Below are positions 1-8,326 of a stretch of DNA of 64,000 nt, one piece after another. The notes under the pieces are model-generated. The model was given only the letters and a program-made list of their open reading frames with translations, made no database searches and was not told the DNA's origin. Numbering within the stretch: position 1 is the stretch's first letter; the number at the start of each line of letters is the position of its first letter. The DNA is taken from contig NZ_BOMN01000089.1 in NCBI RefSeq assembly GCF_016862215.1, positions 23,915 through 87,914 of the forward strand. The letters run 5' to 3'. A program made the position numbers and the translations under genes. This DNA comes from Winogradskya humida. GTDB taxonomy: Bacteria; Actinomycetota; Actinomycetes; Mycobacteriales; Micromonosporaceae.

Positions 1-586
1 TGAGTTCGCGGACCGGGTCGCCGGGTTCCTCCAGGAGCATGGCATCGACCGGCCCGAGGTCGCCGGCAACTCGCTCGGTGGCGGCATCGCGCTGGAACTC
101 GCCCGCCGGGGCCTGGTCAGCGCGGTCACCGCCTTCTCCCCGATCGGCTTCTGGCGTACGCCCGGGCGGCTCTGGTGCCAGAGCGCGGTCACCGCCGCGC
201 GTGGTGGAGCGATCGCGCTGCGGCCCCTGCTGCCCAGGCTGCTGGACACCCGGCCCGGTCGGTCGGTCCTGTGCGGGTTGTTCTTCGGCGACCCGGTGCG
301 GGTGGCGCCGCGGACCTGCCTGGAGGATGCCCGCGCGCTGAGTGCGTGGCCGGGCTTCGTCACCACCCGCAACGCGATGGGCCGTTGGCACCCGCCGGCT
401 CTGGACGGGCTTCCGGTCACGATCGCGTGGGGTACGCGAGATGCCATCCTCCCCTACCGTACGCAGGCCAGACGCGCCCGGGACCTCCTCCCCGGGGCCC
501 GGCACGTGGCCCTGGACGGCTGCGGGCACGTGCCGTTCCCCGACGATCCGCGCCGCTGCGCCGAGCTGTTGACAGTGCGCCAATAG
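1..586 (+). CDS. alpha/beta hydrolase, 5' truncated by window edge
   Basis: The reading frame is open from base 2 and ends with a TAG at 584-586, so this is the C-terminal part of a hydrolase of about 195 visible residues. The nucleophile elbow GNSLGG is near the start, followed by a lid region. The acid strand AWGTRD and the catalytic-His segment GHVPFPDDP come near the end, so the visible part holds the complete Ser-Asp-His triad. The family hydrolyses esters, lactones or similar bonds in the cytoplasm. It lies 18 bases before the beta-oxidation operon on the same strand and may be its first gene. The substrate cannot be told. Confidence 0.8.
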   Translation, partial: EFADRVAGFLQEHGIDRPEVAGNSLGGGIALELARRGLVSAVTAFSPIGFWRTPGRLWCQSAVTAARGGAIALRPLLPRLLDTRPGRSVLCGLFFGDPVRVAPRTCLEDARALSAWPGFVTTRNAMGRWHPPALDGLPVTIAWGTRDAILPYRTQARRARDLLPGARHVALDGCGHVPFPDDPRRCAELLTVRQ

Positions 587-604
587 CGGGGCCATCGTGG
601 ACGG

Positions 605-1732
605 ATGTCAGTGGAGCACGACGATCTCGCCGAGCTGGTCCGCGACTTCTTCACCAGGGAGGTGCTGCCGCACGCCGACCGGATCCTCGCCCAGGGCCAC
701 CCCGATCGGGAGCACTACCGCGGCGCCGGGAAGCTGGGGCTGCTCGGCCTGTCCGTGCCCGAGCAGTACGGCGGCGGGGGCGGTGACTTCACCCACGAGG
801 CGGTGCTGCTGCACGAGCAGGCGTACGCCGGTGACACCAGCCTCGGCCTGGCCGTGCACAGCGGCATCGTCACCGGATACCTCGTCGCGTTCGGCACCGA
901 GGAGCAGAAACGGCGCTGGCTGCCCGGTCTGTGCAGCGGCGACCTGATCGGCGCGATCGCGATGACCGAGCCCGGCGGCGGCTCCGACCTGCAGGCCATG
1001 CGCACCCGCGCGGTCCGCGACGGCGACCACTACGAGGTGCACGGCGCGAAGACGTTCATCAGCAACGGCGGGCTGGCCGACGTGGTGCTGGTGGCCGCGA
1101 AGACCGACCCGGACGCGCGCGCCGCCGGGGTGTCGCTGCTGATCGCCGACGTCGCCGGCGACCCGGACGGTTTCCGGCGCGGGCGGCTGCTCTCCAAGAT
1201 CGGGCTGCGCGGCAACGACACCGCCGAGCTGTTCTTCGACGGTTTCCGGGTGCCCGCGGCCGACCTGCTCGGCGGCGCCGAGGGGCGGGGCTTCGCACAG
1301 CTCATGGGCAGCCTGCCGCAGGAACGCCTGGTGATCGGGATCGGAGCCGTCGCCGCGATGGAGCGCGCGGTTTCGCTGGCCACGGCGTACGCAAAAGAGC
1401 GGCACGCGTTCGGCAAGCCCCTGATCGGCCATCAGAACACCCGCATGGTCCTCGCCGAATGCGCGACCCGGGCCCGGGTGAGCCGCGTCTTCCTGGACGA
1501 CTGCATCGCCCGGCACGCCCGTGGCGAGCTCGACACCGCGACGGCCTCGATGGCGAAGTGGTGGCTCACCGACGGCCAGTGCGAGGTCGTCGACCGCTGC
1601 CTGCAGCTGTTCGGCGGCTACGGCTACACGACCGAATACCCGATAGCCCAGATGTACACCGACGCCCGCGCCCAGAAGATCTACGGCGGCACCAACGAGA
1701 TCATGAAGGAGCTGATCGCCCGTGCCCTCTGA
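605..1732 (+). CDS. acyl-CoA dehydrogenase
   Basis: A full-length (375 residues) flavoprotein that would oxidise acyl-CoA to trans-2-enoyl-CoA, the first step of beta-oxidation. Family landmarks are the N-terminal helical domain, the FAD/substrate segment AIAMTEPGGGSDL (about 117-129), and the C-terminal helices with QLFGGYGYTTEYP. In the loop IYGGTNEI the usual catalytic Glu of medium-chain enzymes is Gly. A Glu instead sits at position 240 in LPQERLVIG, the place used by isovaleryl- and long-chain-type dehydrogenases. The stop lies inside the start region of the thiolase gene, so the two are translationally coupled. Chain-length preference cannot be deduced. Confidence 0.93.
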   Translation: MSVEHDDLAELVRDFFTREVLPHADRILAQGHPDREHYRGAGKLGLLGLSVPEQYGGGGGDFTHEAVLLHEQAYAGDTSLGLAVHSGIVTGYLVAFGTEEQKRRWLPGLCSGDLIGAIAMTEPGGGSDLQAMRTRAVRDGDHYEVHGAKTFISNGGLADVVLVAAKTDPDARAAGVSLLIADVAGDPDGFRRGRLLSKIGLRGNDTAELFFDGFRVPAADLLGGAEGRGFAQLMGSLPQERLVIGIGAVAAMERAVSLATAYAKERHAFGKPLIGHQNTRMVLAECATRARVSRVFLDDCIARHARGELDTATASMAKWWLTDGQCEVVDRCLQLFGGYGYTTEYPIAQMYTDARAQKIYGGTNEIMKELIARAL

Positions 1733-2939
1733 GGCCCCCGTGCCTTCTGAAGCCTATGTGTACGCCGCGGTGCGTACTCCCCGCGGCCGGGGCAAGGCGA
1801 CCGGCGCGTTGCACGGCGTCAAGCCGATCTCCCTGGTAACCGGTCTGATCACCGCACTGAGGGAGCATTTTCCGCTGGACGCCGTCGACGACCTGATCAT
1901 GGGGATCGTGACGCCGGTCGGTGAGCAGGGCGGGGACCTGCCCCGCGCCGCGGCCCTGCTCGTCGGGCTGCCGGAGAGCGTCGGCGGGATGCAGCTCAAC
2001 CGCTTCTGCTCGTCCGGGCTGGAAGCGGTCAACATCGCGGCGGCGAAGGTCCGCTCCGGCTGGGACGACCTGATCCTCGCCGGCGGCGTCGAGTCGATGT
2101 CCCGGGTGCCGATGGGCTCCGACGGCGGCGCCTGGGCGATGGACCCGGAGACCGCCCTCGCCACGTCGTTCGTCCCGCAGGGCATCAGCGCCGATCTCCT
2201 CGCGACCCTGCGCGGCTTCACCCGCGACGACGTCGACGCCTGGGCAGTCCGCTCCCAGCAACGCGCAGGCGCCGCGGCCGTCGATTCCCAACAGCGGGCG
2301 AACGCCGCGCTGAGAGCGAGCATCGTGCCGGTCCGCGATCGCAACGGCCTGGTGCTGCTCGCCACCGATGAGCACCCGCGGCCCGGAACCAGTGCCGCCG
2401 AGCTGGGAAAACTCAGCCCGTCGTTCGCGGGTACGCCGTTCGACGACGTGGCGCTGCAGAAATTCCACTGGCTGGAGGAGATCGACCACGTCCACCACGC
2501 GGGCAACTCCTCGGGCGTCGTCGACGGCGCCGCGCTGGTGCTGATCGGTAACGAGACCGCCGGGCTGACGCCGCGGGCGCGGATCGTCGCGGCGGCCAGC
2601 ACAGGCACGGACCCGACGCTGATGCTGACCGGGCCGATCCCCGCCACCCGCAAGGTCCTGGCCAGGGCCGGGCTGACCGTCGACGACATCGACCTGTTCG
2701 AGGTCAACGAGGCGTTCGCGGCGGTGGTGCTCACTTACATCGCCGAGTTCGGGCTCGACCCGGAGAAGGTCAACGTCACGGGCGGGGCCATCGCGTACGG
2801 GCACCCGCTCGGCGCCACCGGGGCAATGCTGATCGGCACCGCGCTCGACGAGCTGGAACGCCGCGGCCTGCGTCGTGCCCTGATCACCCTCTGCGTCGGC
2901 GGCGGCATGGGCGTCGCCACGATCCTGGAGCGCTGCTGA
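1722..2939 (+). CDS. fadA: acetyl-CoA C-acyltransferase (thiolase)
   Basis: Thiolase of 405 residues that would cleave 3-ketoacyl-CoA with CoA in the last step of beta-oxidation. The acylated Cys is in NRFCSSG (C96), the His in YGHPLGATG (H361) and the second Cys in LCVGGG (C391), so the triad is intact. Two GTG starts are in frame, at 1722 and 1740, and each opens with the same short motif PSEA. The first is favoured because an AAGGA box lies about 11 bases upstream. The start overlaps the end of the acyl-CoA dehydrogenase gene, and the stop overlaps the ATG of the FadB-like gene as TGATG. Confidence 0.93.
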   Translation: MPSEAPVPSEAYVYAAVRTPRGRGKATGALHGVKPISLVTGLITALREHFPLDAVDDLIMGIVTPVGEQGGDLPRAAALLVGLPESVGGMQLNRFCSSGLEAVNIAAAKVRSGWDDLILAGGVESMSRVPMGSDGGAWAMDPETALATSFVPQGISADLLATLRGFTRDDVDAWAVRSQQRAGAAAVDSQQRANAALRASIVPVRDRNGLVLLATDEHPRPGTSAAELGKLSPSFAGTPFDDVALQKFHWLEEIDHVHHAGNSSGVVDGAALVLIGNETAGLTPRARIVAAASTGTDPTLMLTGPIPATRKVLARAGLTVDDIDLFEVNEAFAAVVLTYIAEFGLDPEKVNVTGGAIAYGHPLGATGAMLIGTALDELERRGLRRALITLCVGGGMGVATILERC

Positions 2940-4927
2940 TGCCTGTTTCCTACGAACGAGGCGACGACGGCGTCGCCGTCCTCACCCTCGACGCCCCGGG
3001 GCAGTCCGCGAACACGATGAGCCGCGCGTACGCGAAGGCCATGACCGCCGCACTCGACGGGCTCGAAGCGGAGCGGGACACGCTCACCGGGGTGATCGTC
3101 ACCAGCGCGAAGTCCACGTTCTTCGCCGGCGGGGACCTGCCCGAGATGATCAAGGCGACGCCGGCCGACGCCCCCGCGCTGACCGAGCTGCTCACCACCG
3201 TCAAGCGCGACCTGCGCCGCCTCGAAACCCTCGGCGTGCCGGTCGTCGCGGCGCTCAACGGCTCGGCGCTCGGCGGTGGCCTCGAGATCGCCCTGGCCTG
3301 TCACCACCGGATCGCGCTCGACGTGCCGGAGTCGCGGTTCGGCTTCCCCGAGGTGACCCTCGGGCTGCTGCCGGGCGCGGGCGGTGTCACCCGTACGGTG
3401 CGGATGTTCGGCCTGCGGAAAGCCCTGGAGGCGTTCCTGCTCAGCGGTAAGCAGGTGCGGCCCGCCGACGCGCTCGAGGCCGGGCTCGTCGACGACCTGG
3501 TACCCACGCCCGATGCCATGCTGGGCCGGGCGCGCGACTGGATCGCGGCCCACCCGGACGCCGTGCAGCCCTGGGGAGAACCGCGCCCGGACAAGCAGCT
3601 GCTCGCGTACCCGGCGGTGTTGCGGCAGCGACTGAAGGGCAACCGGTTGCCCGCACCCGAAGCGATCCTCGCCGCCGCCGTCGAGGGCCTGCACGTCGAC
3701 GTCGACACCGCGCTCGACATCGAGACCCGCTACCTGGTGTCGCTGCTGACCGGGCAGATCGCCAAGAACATGATCGGCGCGTTCTTCTTCGACCTGCGCG
3801 CGGTCAACGGCGGCGCGAACCGGCCCGCCGTCGAGGTGCCGCCCGCACGCCGGGTCGCGGTCCTCGGCGCCGGGATGATGGGCGCCGGGATCGCGCACGC
3901 CTGCGCCCGCGCCGGCCTGGACGTCGTGGTCCGGGACGTCACCGAGGAGGCCGCCGCCCGGGCCGCCACCCACCCGCGCATCACGACCACCGCCGGCATC
4001 GCGGCCCTCCAAGGCTGCGACGTGGTGATCGAGGCGGTCTTCGAGGACGCCGGGCTCAAGCACACAGTCTTCTCCGAGGTGGAGCCGCTGCTCGCATCGG
4101 GCGCCCTGCTCGCCTCGAACACGTCGACGCTGCCCATCACCGAACTGGCACACGGCGTCACCCGGCCGGGTGATTTCATCGGGATGCACTTCTTCTCGCC
4201 GGTTGCGAAGATGCCGCTGCTGGAGATCGTCGTCGGCGTGGAAACGAGCGACTCGGCCGTCGCGCGCGCGTTCGACCTGGCCCGGCTGATCCGCAAGACC
4301 CCGATCGTGGTCAACGACGGGCGCGGCTTCTTCACCAGCCGGGTCATCGGGAAGTTCATCGACGAGGCCATCGGGATGCTGGCCGAGGGTGTGCCGGCAC
4401 CGTCGATCGAGCGGGCCGCGCTCGCCGCGGGCTACCCCACCGGCCCCCTCGCGCTCGCCGACGAGGTCTCGCTCAGCCTGCTGCGGCACATCCGCGGACA
4501 GTACGAGGCAGCCGACCCCACGTTCGCGGTCCGGCCCTCGCACGCCGTCATAGACACTCTGCTCACCACCCACGACCGGCCCGGACGTGCGGCGGGCCGC
4601 GGCTTCTACGACTACGTGGACGGTCGCCGGGGCCGGCTGTGGAGCGGCCTGGCGGCGATGGCGGGCGGGGACCGGGTGCCGTTCGAGGATCTGCAGGACC
4701 GGATGCTGTTCGCCGAGTCCCTCGACGCGTTGCGCTGTCTCGACGAGGGGGTGCTGCGCTCCGAGGCGGACGGTGACATCGGGTCACTGCTCGGCATCGG
4801 TTTCCCCGCGTGGACCGGCGGCGCGATCCGCTTCGCCCGGCAACACGCCGATTTCGCCGGGCGGGCCCGCGCGCTGGCCGGACGGTACGGCGATCGGTTC
4901 TCCCCCGAAGTGTTGCCAGTCACATAG
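2939..4927 (+). CDS. fadB: FadB-type enoyl-CoA hydratase / 3-hydroxyacyl-CoA dehydrogenase fusion
   Basis: Bifunctional enzyme of 662 residues for the two middle steps of beta-oxidation. The N-terminal crotonase domain (about 1-190) has the oxyanion-hole segments FAGGDLPEM and NGSALGGGLEIALACHH. The NAD-binding Rossmann motif VAVLGAGMMGAGIAH begins near residue 303, and the dehydrogenase His lies in GMHFFSP near residue 416. A C-terminal helical 3HCDH domain with GRGFYDY completes it. It is somewhat shorter than the 729-residue enterobacterial FadB. With the thiolase it would form the usual two-subunit complex. The start ATG overlaps the thiolase stop. Confidence 0.93.
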   Translation: MPVSYERGDDGVAVLTLDAPGQSANTMSRAYAKAMTAALDGLEAERDTLTGVIVTSAKSTFFAGGDLPEMIKATPADAPALTELLTTVKRDLRRLETLGVPVVAALNGSALGGGLEIALACHHRIALDVPESRFGFPEVTLGLLPGAGGVTRTVRMFGLRKALEAFLLSGKQVRPADALEAGLVDDLVPTPDAMLGRARDWIAAHPDAVQPWGEPRPDKQLLAYPAVLRQRLKGNRLPAPEAILAAAVEGLHVDVDTALDIETRYLVSLLTGQIAKNMIGAFFFDLRAVNGGANRPAVEVPPARRVAVLGAGMMGAGIAHACARAGLDVVVRDVTEEAAARAATHPRITTTAGIAALQGCDVVIEAVFEDAGLKHTVFSEVEPLLASGALLASNTSTLPITELAHGVTRPGDFIGMHFFSPVAKMPLLEIVVGVETSDSAVARAFDLARLIRKTPIVVNDGRGFFTSRVIGKFIDEAIGMLAEGVPAPSIERAALAAGYPTGPLALADEVSLSLLRHIRGQYEAADPTFAVRPSHAVIDTLLTTHDRPGRAAGRGFYDYVDGRRGRLWSGLAAMAGGDRVPFEDLQDRMLFAESLDALRCLDEGVLRSEADGDIGSLLGIGFPAWTGGAIRFARQHADFAGRARALAGRYGDRFSPEVLPVT

Positions 4928-4942
4928 GCCGATCCCTATCCT
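4913..4942 (+). promoter_or_regulatory. sigma70-like promoter inside the 3' end of fadB
   Basis: TTGCCA at 4913-4918 and TATCCT at 4937-4942 are separated by 18 bases and point to transcription start near 4949. It would drive the secreted hydrolase gene independently of the fad operon. The boxes are read directly; activity is inferred. Confidence 0.5.
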
Positions 4943-4950
4943 GAGGGCCC

Positions 4951-4974
4951 TTGGTCGATCAATTGATCCACCAA
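4951..4974 (+). promoter_or_regulatory. 24-bp palindromic operator in the 5' leader
   Basis: The two 12-base halves are inverted copies with one mismatched pair; the core is GATCAATTGATC. It begins just after the predicted transcription start and ends before the AGGAAGG ribosome site at about 4976-4982, the position expected for a repressor site. The regulator is unknown. Confidence 0.6.
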
Positions 4975-4989
4975 AAGGAAGGTGCCCCC

Positions 4990-7041
4990 ATGCCCCTGCC
5001 TTCTTCCCCCCTCCGTGCCCTGCTCACGACCGTGCTCGCAGGTGCCACCCTGACGATCCCCGCGAGCGCCCAGGCCGCCACCGCCTGGGCGCCCACCTAC
5101 GACCTCGACAACGCCTGCGTGACGCTGCAGGCGTTCAACGGCACGACCTCGCTCGGCTACGTCAACCGCAACGGCGCCGGTGGCTACGGCTTCACGGCCA
5201 CGAAGTCCGCCGCCGAGCCGTTCCGCTTCGAGGCGACGCAGCTCAGCCGGTTCACGGTGCGCGACTCCACCGGCGGGTACGCGTACCAGAGCATCATCGG
5301 TTTCATCATGGCCGGAAGCTCCTACGGCGATCGCGCGGACTGGACGGCGAGCTACGCCGACGGGCGCTACCGGCTGGTCTCCACGCTGACCGGGCAGCAG
5401 CTCGGGTCGTACCTCGGCAGCGTCGGCGCCGGCTCGGCCACCCTCGCGACGGCCACCGCCACCGGCTGCTCGGCGACCCCCGACGTCGCGACCGGCGTCA
5501 CCGGCACCGCCGCCCCCGGCGTCACCTCCGCGGGCAAGCTCAACGGCTGGATGGACGCGCACGCGCACATCACCGCGGGTGCGGCGTTCGGCGGCCAGAT
5601 GCACTGCGGCGAGGCCTGGGACCCGGGCGGCGTCACCGTCGCCCAGGCGGGCTGCCCGTCGCACGCCACGCTCGGCGTCGGCGCGATCTTCGAGGCCATC
5701 ATCGGCGGCACCGACCCGATCAACTCGGCCGAGGACGGCTGGCCGACGTTCGGTGACTGGCCGCAGCCCGAGAGCCTGCTGCACGAGCAGTCGTACTATC
5801 GCAGCATCGAACGGACCTGGCGCTCCGGCGAACGCGTGCTCAACGCGCTGCTGGTCGGCAACCGGGTCATCTGCGAGCTGTACCCGCTGCGGGACACCCC
5901 CTGCGACGAGATGGACGGGGTGCGCGTCCAGTACCGCTACCTCACCTCCATGCAGGACTACATCGACGCGCAGAGCGGCGGTCCCGGCCGCGGCTGGTTC
6001 CGGTTGGCGAAGACCCCCGCGGATGTACGCAGGATCGCCGCCGAAGGCAAGCTCGCCGTCACCATCGGCGTCGAGATCTCCGAGCTGTTCGGCTGCCGCG
6101 AGATCTCCAACGTGCCGCAGTGCACCACCGGCGACATCGACGCGGGCCTCGACGAGCTCCAGGCGATGGGCGTCAGCGGCCTCTACCCGGTGCACAAGTT
6201 CGACAACGCGTTCGGCGGCACCCGCTTCGACGAGGGCCTGACGGGTGCCGCGGTCAACATCGGCAACGTCGTGTCGACCGGGCACTGGTGGACCGCGACC
6301 TCCTGCACCGGCGCTCACGACAACGAGCAGCCCCTGGTCAGCGATGACATCGCCCGGCTTCTGGCGCTCGGTGAGCTGAACCTGCCCCCGGGCACGATCC
6401 TGCCGGTGTATCCCAGCGGGCCGATCTGCAACACCAGGGGATTGACGACGCTTGGCGCGTACCTCATCGATCGGATGATGGAGCGTGGCCTGGTCATCCA
6501 CATCGACCACATGGGGGTGAAGACGGCCGCGGCCGTGCTGGACCGCGCCGAGGCCGCCCACTATCCCGGCGTTGTCTCCGTGCACACCTGGTCGGACCGC
6601 GCGATCGTCGACCGGATCCTCGCGCTGGGCGGCTTCGTCGCGACCTACGGCTTCTCCGTCACCGACTCCGGCAACGGCCAGCCCAACTTCCTCGCCGAGT
6701 GGCGGGCCAACAAGGCGCTGCCGCACGCCACCGGGATGACGGGCTACGGCGTCGGCACCGACGTCAACGGGTTCGCCCAGCAGCCGCAGCCCCGGCTCAC
6801 GGCCACCACCCAGCCGTTCGCCTACCCGTTCACCGCCCCGAACGGCACGTCCGTCAGTAAACAGGTGATGGGCACCCGCACGTTCGACATCAACACCGAC
6901 GGCGTCGCGCAGTACGGCCTCTACGCCGACTGGGTCAACGACCTGATCGGCCAGGCCGGCTCCGACGGCCCCGCACTGCGCTCGCAGTTGATGAACGGTG
7001 CTGAGTCCTACACCGCCATGTGGGAGCGGGCTCGGTCATGA
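4990..7041 (+). CDS. secreted amidohydrolase / membrane-dipeptidase-like protein
   Basis: A protein of 683 residues. The ATG at 4990 is chosen because AGGAAGG lies 7 bases upstream and a signal peptide ending ASAQA follows at once. After it comes a region of about 150 residues that resembles a small beta-rich accessory domain, with repeated aromatic positions. The catalytic part opens with the metal-binding motif WMDAHAHI and later has IHIDHMG and SVHTWSD, as in amidohydrolase or renal-dipeptidase (M19) relatives. It would act outside the cell on an unknown amide or peptide. It has its own promoter and operator and is followed by an MFS gene after 85 bases. Confidence 0.7.
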   Translation: MPLPSSPLRALLTTVLAGATLTIPASAQAATAWAPTYDLDNACVTLQAFNGTTSLGYVNRNGAGGYGFTATKSAAEPFRFEATQLSRFTVRDSTGGYAYQSIIGFIMAGSSYGDRADWTASYADGRYRLVSTLTGQQLGSYLGSVGAGSATLATATATGCSATPDVATGVTGTAAPGVTSAGKLNGWMDAHAHITAGAAFGGQMHCGEAWDPGGVTVAQAGCPSHATLGVGAIFEAIIGGTDPINSAEDGWPTFGDWPQPESLLHEQSYYRSIERTWRSGERVLNALLVGNRVICELYPLRDTPCDEMDGVRVQYRYLTSMQDYIDAQSGGPGRGWFRLAKTPADVRRIAAEGKLAVTIGVEISELFGCREISNVPQCTTGDIDAGLDELQAMGVSGLYPVHKFDNAFGGTRFDEGLTGAAVNIGNVVSTGHWWTATSCTGAHDNEQPLVSDDIARLLALGELNLPPGTILPVYPSGPICNTRGLTTLGAYLIDRMMERGLVIHIDHMGVKTAAAVLDRAEAAHYPGVVSVHTWSDRAIVDRILALGGFVATYGFSVTDSGNGQPNFLAEWRANKALPHATGMTGYGVGTDVNGFAQQPQPRLTATTQPFAYPFTAPNGTSVSKQVMGTRTFDINTDGVAQYGLYADWVNDLIGQAGSDGPALRSQLMNGAESYTAMWERARS

Positions 7042-7126
7042 CTGATTGCACCGAACCTCACTCACCACAAGCCGACAACGGCCTTGCCGGTGAGGGCCAT
7101 GAGGGCATGACAAAGATGGCTCAGTC

Positions 7127-8314
7127 GTGACATCACCGGTGGTGGCGCCGGCCAGGGTGGGGCGGGGCTGGATCGTTGCCTACGTCCTGGCCATGGTCGG
7201 CGTCGCCGCCGGGTGGTTCGGCCCGATCCAGATCCTGCTGCCGTCACAGGCCTCGGACATCGCGGCGTCCGGCAGCCTGAGCAAGGAAGCGCTGCTGTCC
7301 CTGGTCAGCGGCATAGGCGCGGCGGCCTCCCTGATCGCCAACCCGATCTGGGGTGCGGCCTCGGATCGGCTGGGCAAGCGGCGTCCCATCATGATCGCCG
7401 GCACGGTCACGGGCGTCGCGGGCCTCGCGGTGCTGGCGGCCGCCGAGTCGCCCGCGGTCATGGTCCTCGGGTGGGTGCTCGTGCAGGCCGGTCTCAACGG
7501 CCCCCTCGCCGCCCTCGCCGCAATGCTCGGCGACCGGGTCCCCGAGGAGCAGCGCGGCACGGTCGGCGCCCTCTTCGGCGTGGCCCAGATCGTGGGCGTG
7601 GTTCTCGGCACGGCCGTCGCGGTAGCCGCCGGTGACGTACGCATCGGGTATCTCGCCCTGGTCGTTGCGGTCCCCGCCCTGATCGCGAGCCTGGTGATCA
7701 GCCATCGCGAGACGGTCGTGAGCACCACGACCTGGGCGCGGCCCCGCTTCACCCGCGTCTTCGGCTGGGCGTGGCTGATCCGTTTCCTGCTCAACCTCGC
7801 CAACGCGCTGCTGCTCGTCTACCTCTTCTACTATCTCGACGACCGGGTGGGCGTCGCCGACCCGGGCACCCTGGTCCTGATCGCCACGCTGATCAACGTC
7901 GCGTTCACCGCGGTCGCCGCCACGATCGGGGGCATCCTCTCCGACCGCCACCGGCGCCGCCGGATCTTCATCGCCGCCGGCGCGGTCCTGCTGGCCACCG
8001 GGTTCGTGGTCCTCGCCCTGGTCCCCACGGTCCCGGCGGTCCTGGTCGCTTCGGGGCTGCTCGGCTGTGGCTGGGGCCTGTTCGTCGCCGTCGACCTGGC
8101 CGTGATCACCGGCGTCCTGCCCGACGCCGAGTCCCGCGCCACCATGCTCGGCGTCGCCAACATCGCCGCCGCCCTGCCCCAGCTGATCGCCCCGGTCATC
8201 GCCGGCGTCGTGGTCACCCGGGCCGGCGGCTACCCCGTGCTCTACCTGATCACCGCCGCCGTGGCGCTGCTCGGGCTCGCCTGTCTGCCGCGCCTGCGCG
8301 GATCCGTCACCTAG
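7127..8314 (+). CDS. MFS transporter
   Basis: A membrane protein of 395 residues with about twelve hydrophobic segments. Both halves carry the MFS loop signature (SDRLGKRRP near residue 85 and SDRHRRRR near residue 265), showing the internal duplication of this superfamily. It starts with GTG at 7127; no strong ribosome site is visible. The stop is 12 bases before the GH1 gene, so it probably imports the glucoside that enzyme cleaves. That pairing is inferred from context. An export role cannot be excluded. Confidence 0.85.
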   Translation: MTSPVVAPARVGRGWIVAYVLAMVGVAAGWFGPIQILLPSQASDIAASGSLSKEALLSLVSGIGAAASLIANPIWGAASDRLGKRRPIMIAGTVTGVAGLAVLAAAESPAVMVLGWVLVQAGLNGPLAALAAMLGDRVPEEQRGTVGALFGVAQIVGVVLGTAVAVAAGDVRIGYLALVVAVPALIASLVISHRETVVSTTTWARPRFTRVFGWAWLIRFLLNLANALLLVYLFYYLDDRVGVADPGTLVLIATLINVAFTAVAATIGGILSDRHRRRRIFIAAGAVLLATGFVVLALVPTVPAVLVASGLLGCGWGLFVAVDLAVITGVLPDAESRATMLGVANIAAALPQLIAPVIAGVVVTRAGGYPVLYLITAAVALLGLACLPRLRGSVT

Positions 8315-8326
8315 GAGGTTGCATCC

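Noticed and set aside
4936..6726. Minus-strand open frame of 596 codons opposite the secreted hydrolase
   Set aside because: Composition is Arg/Gly/Asp-rich without motifs, and the plus-strand gene has a signal peptide, ribosome site and catalytic motifs.
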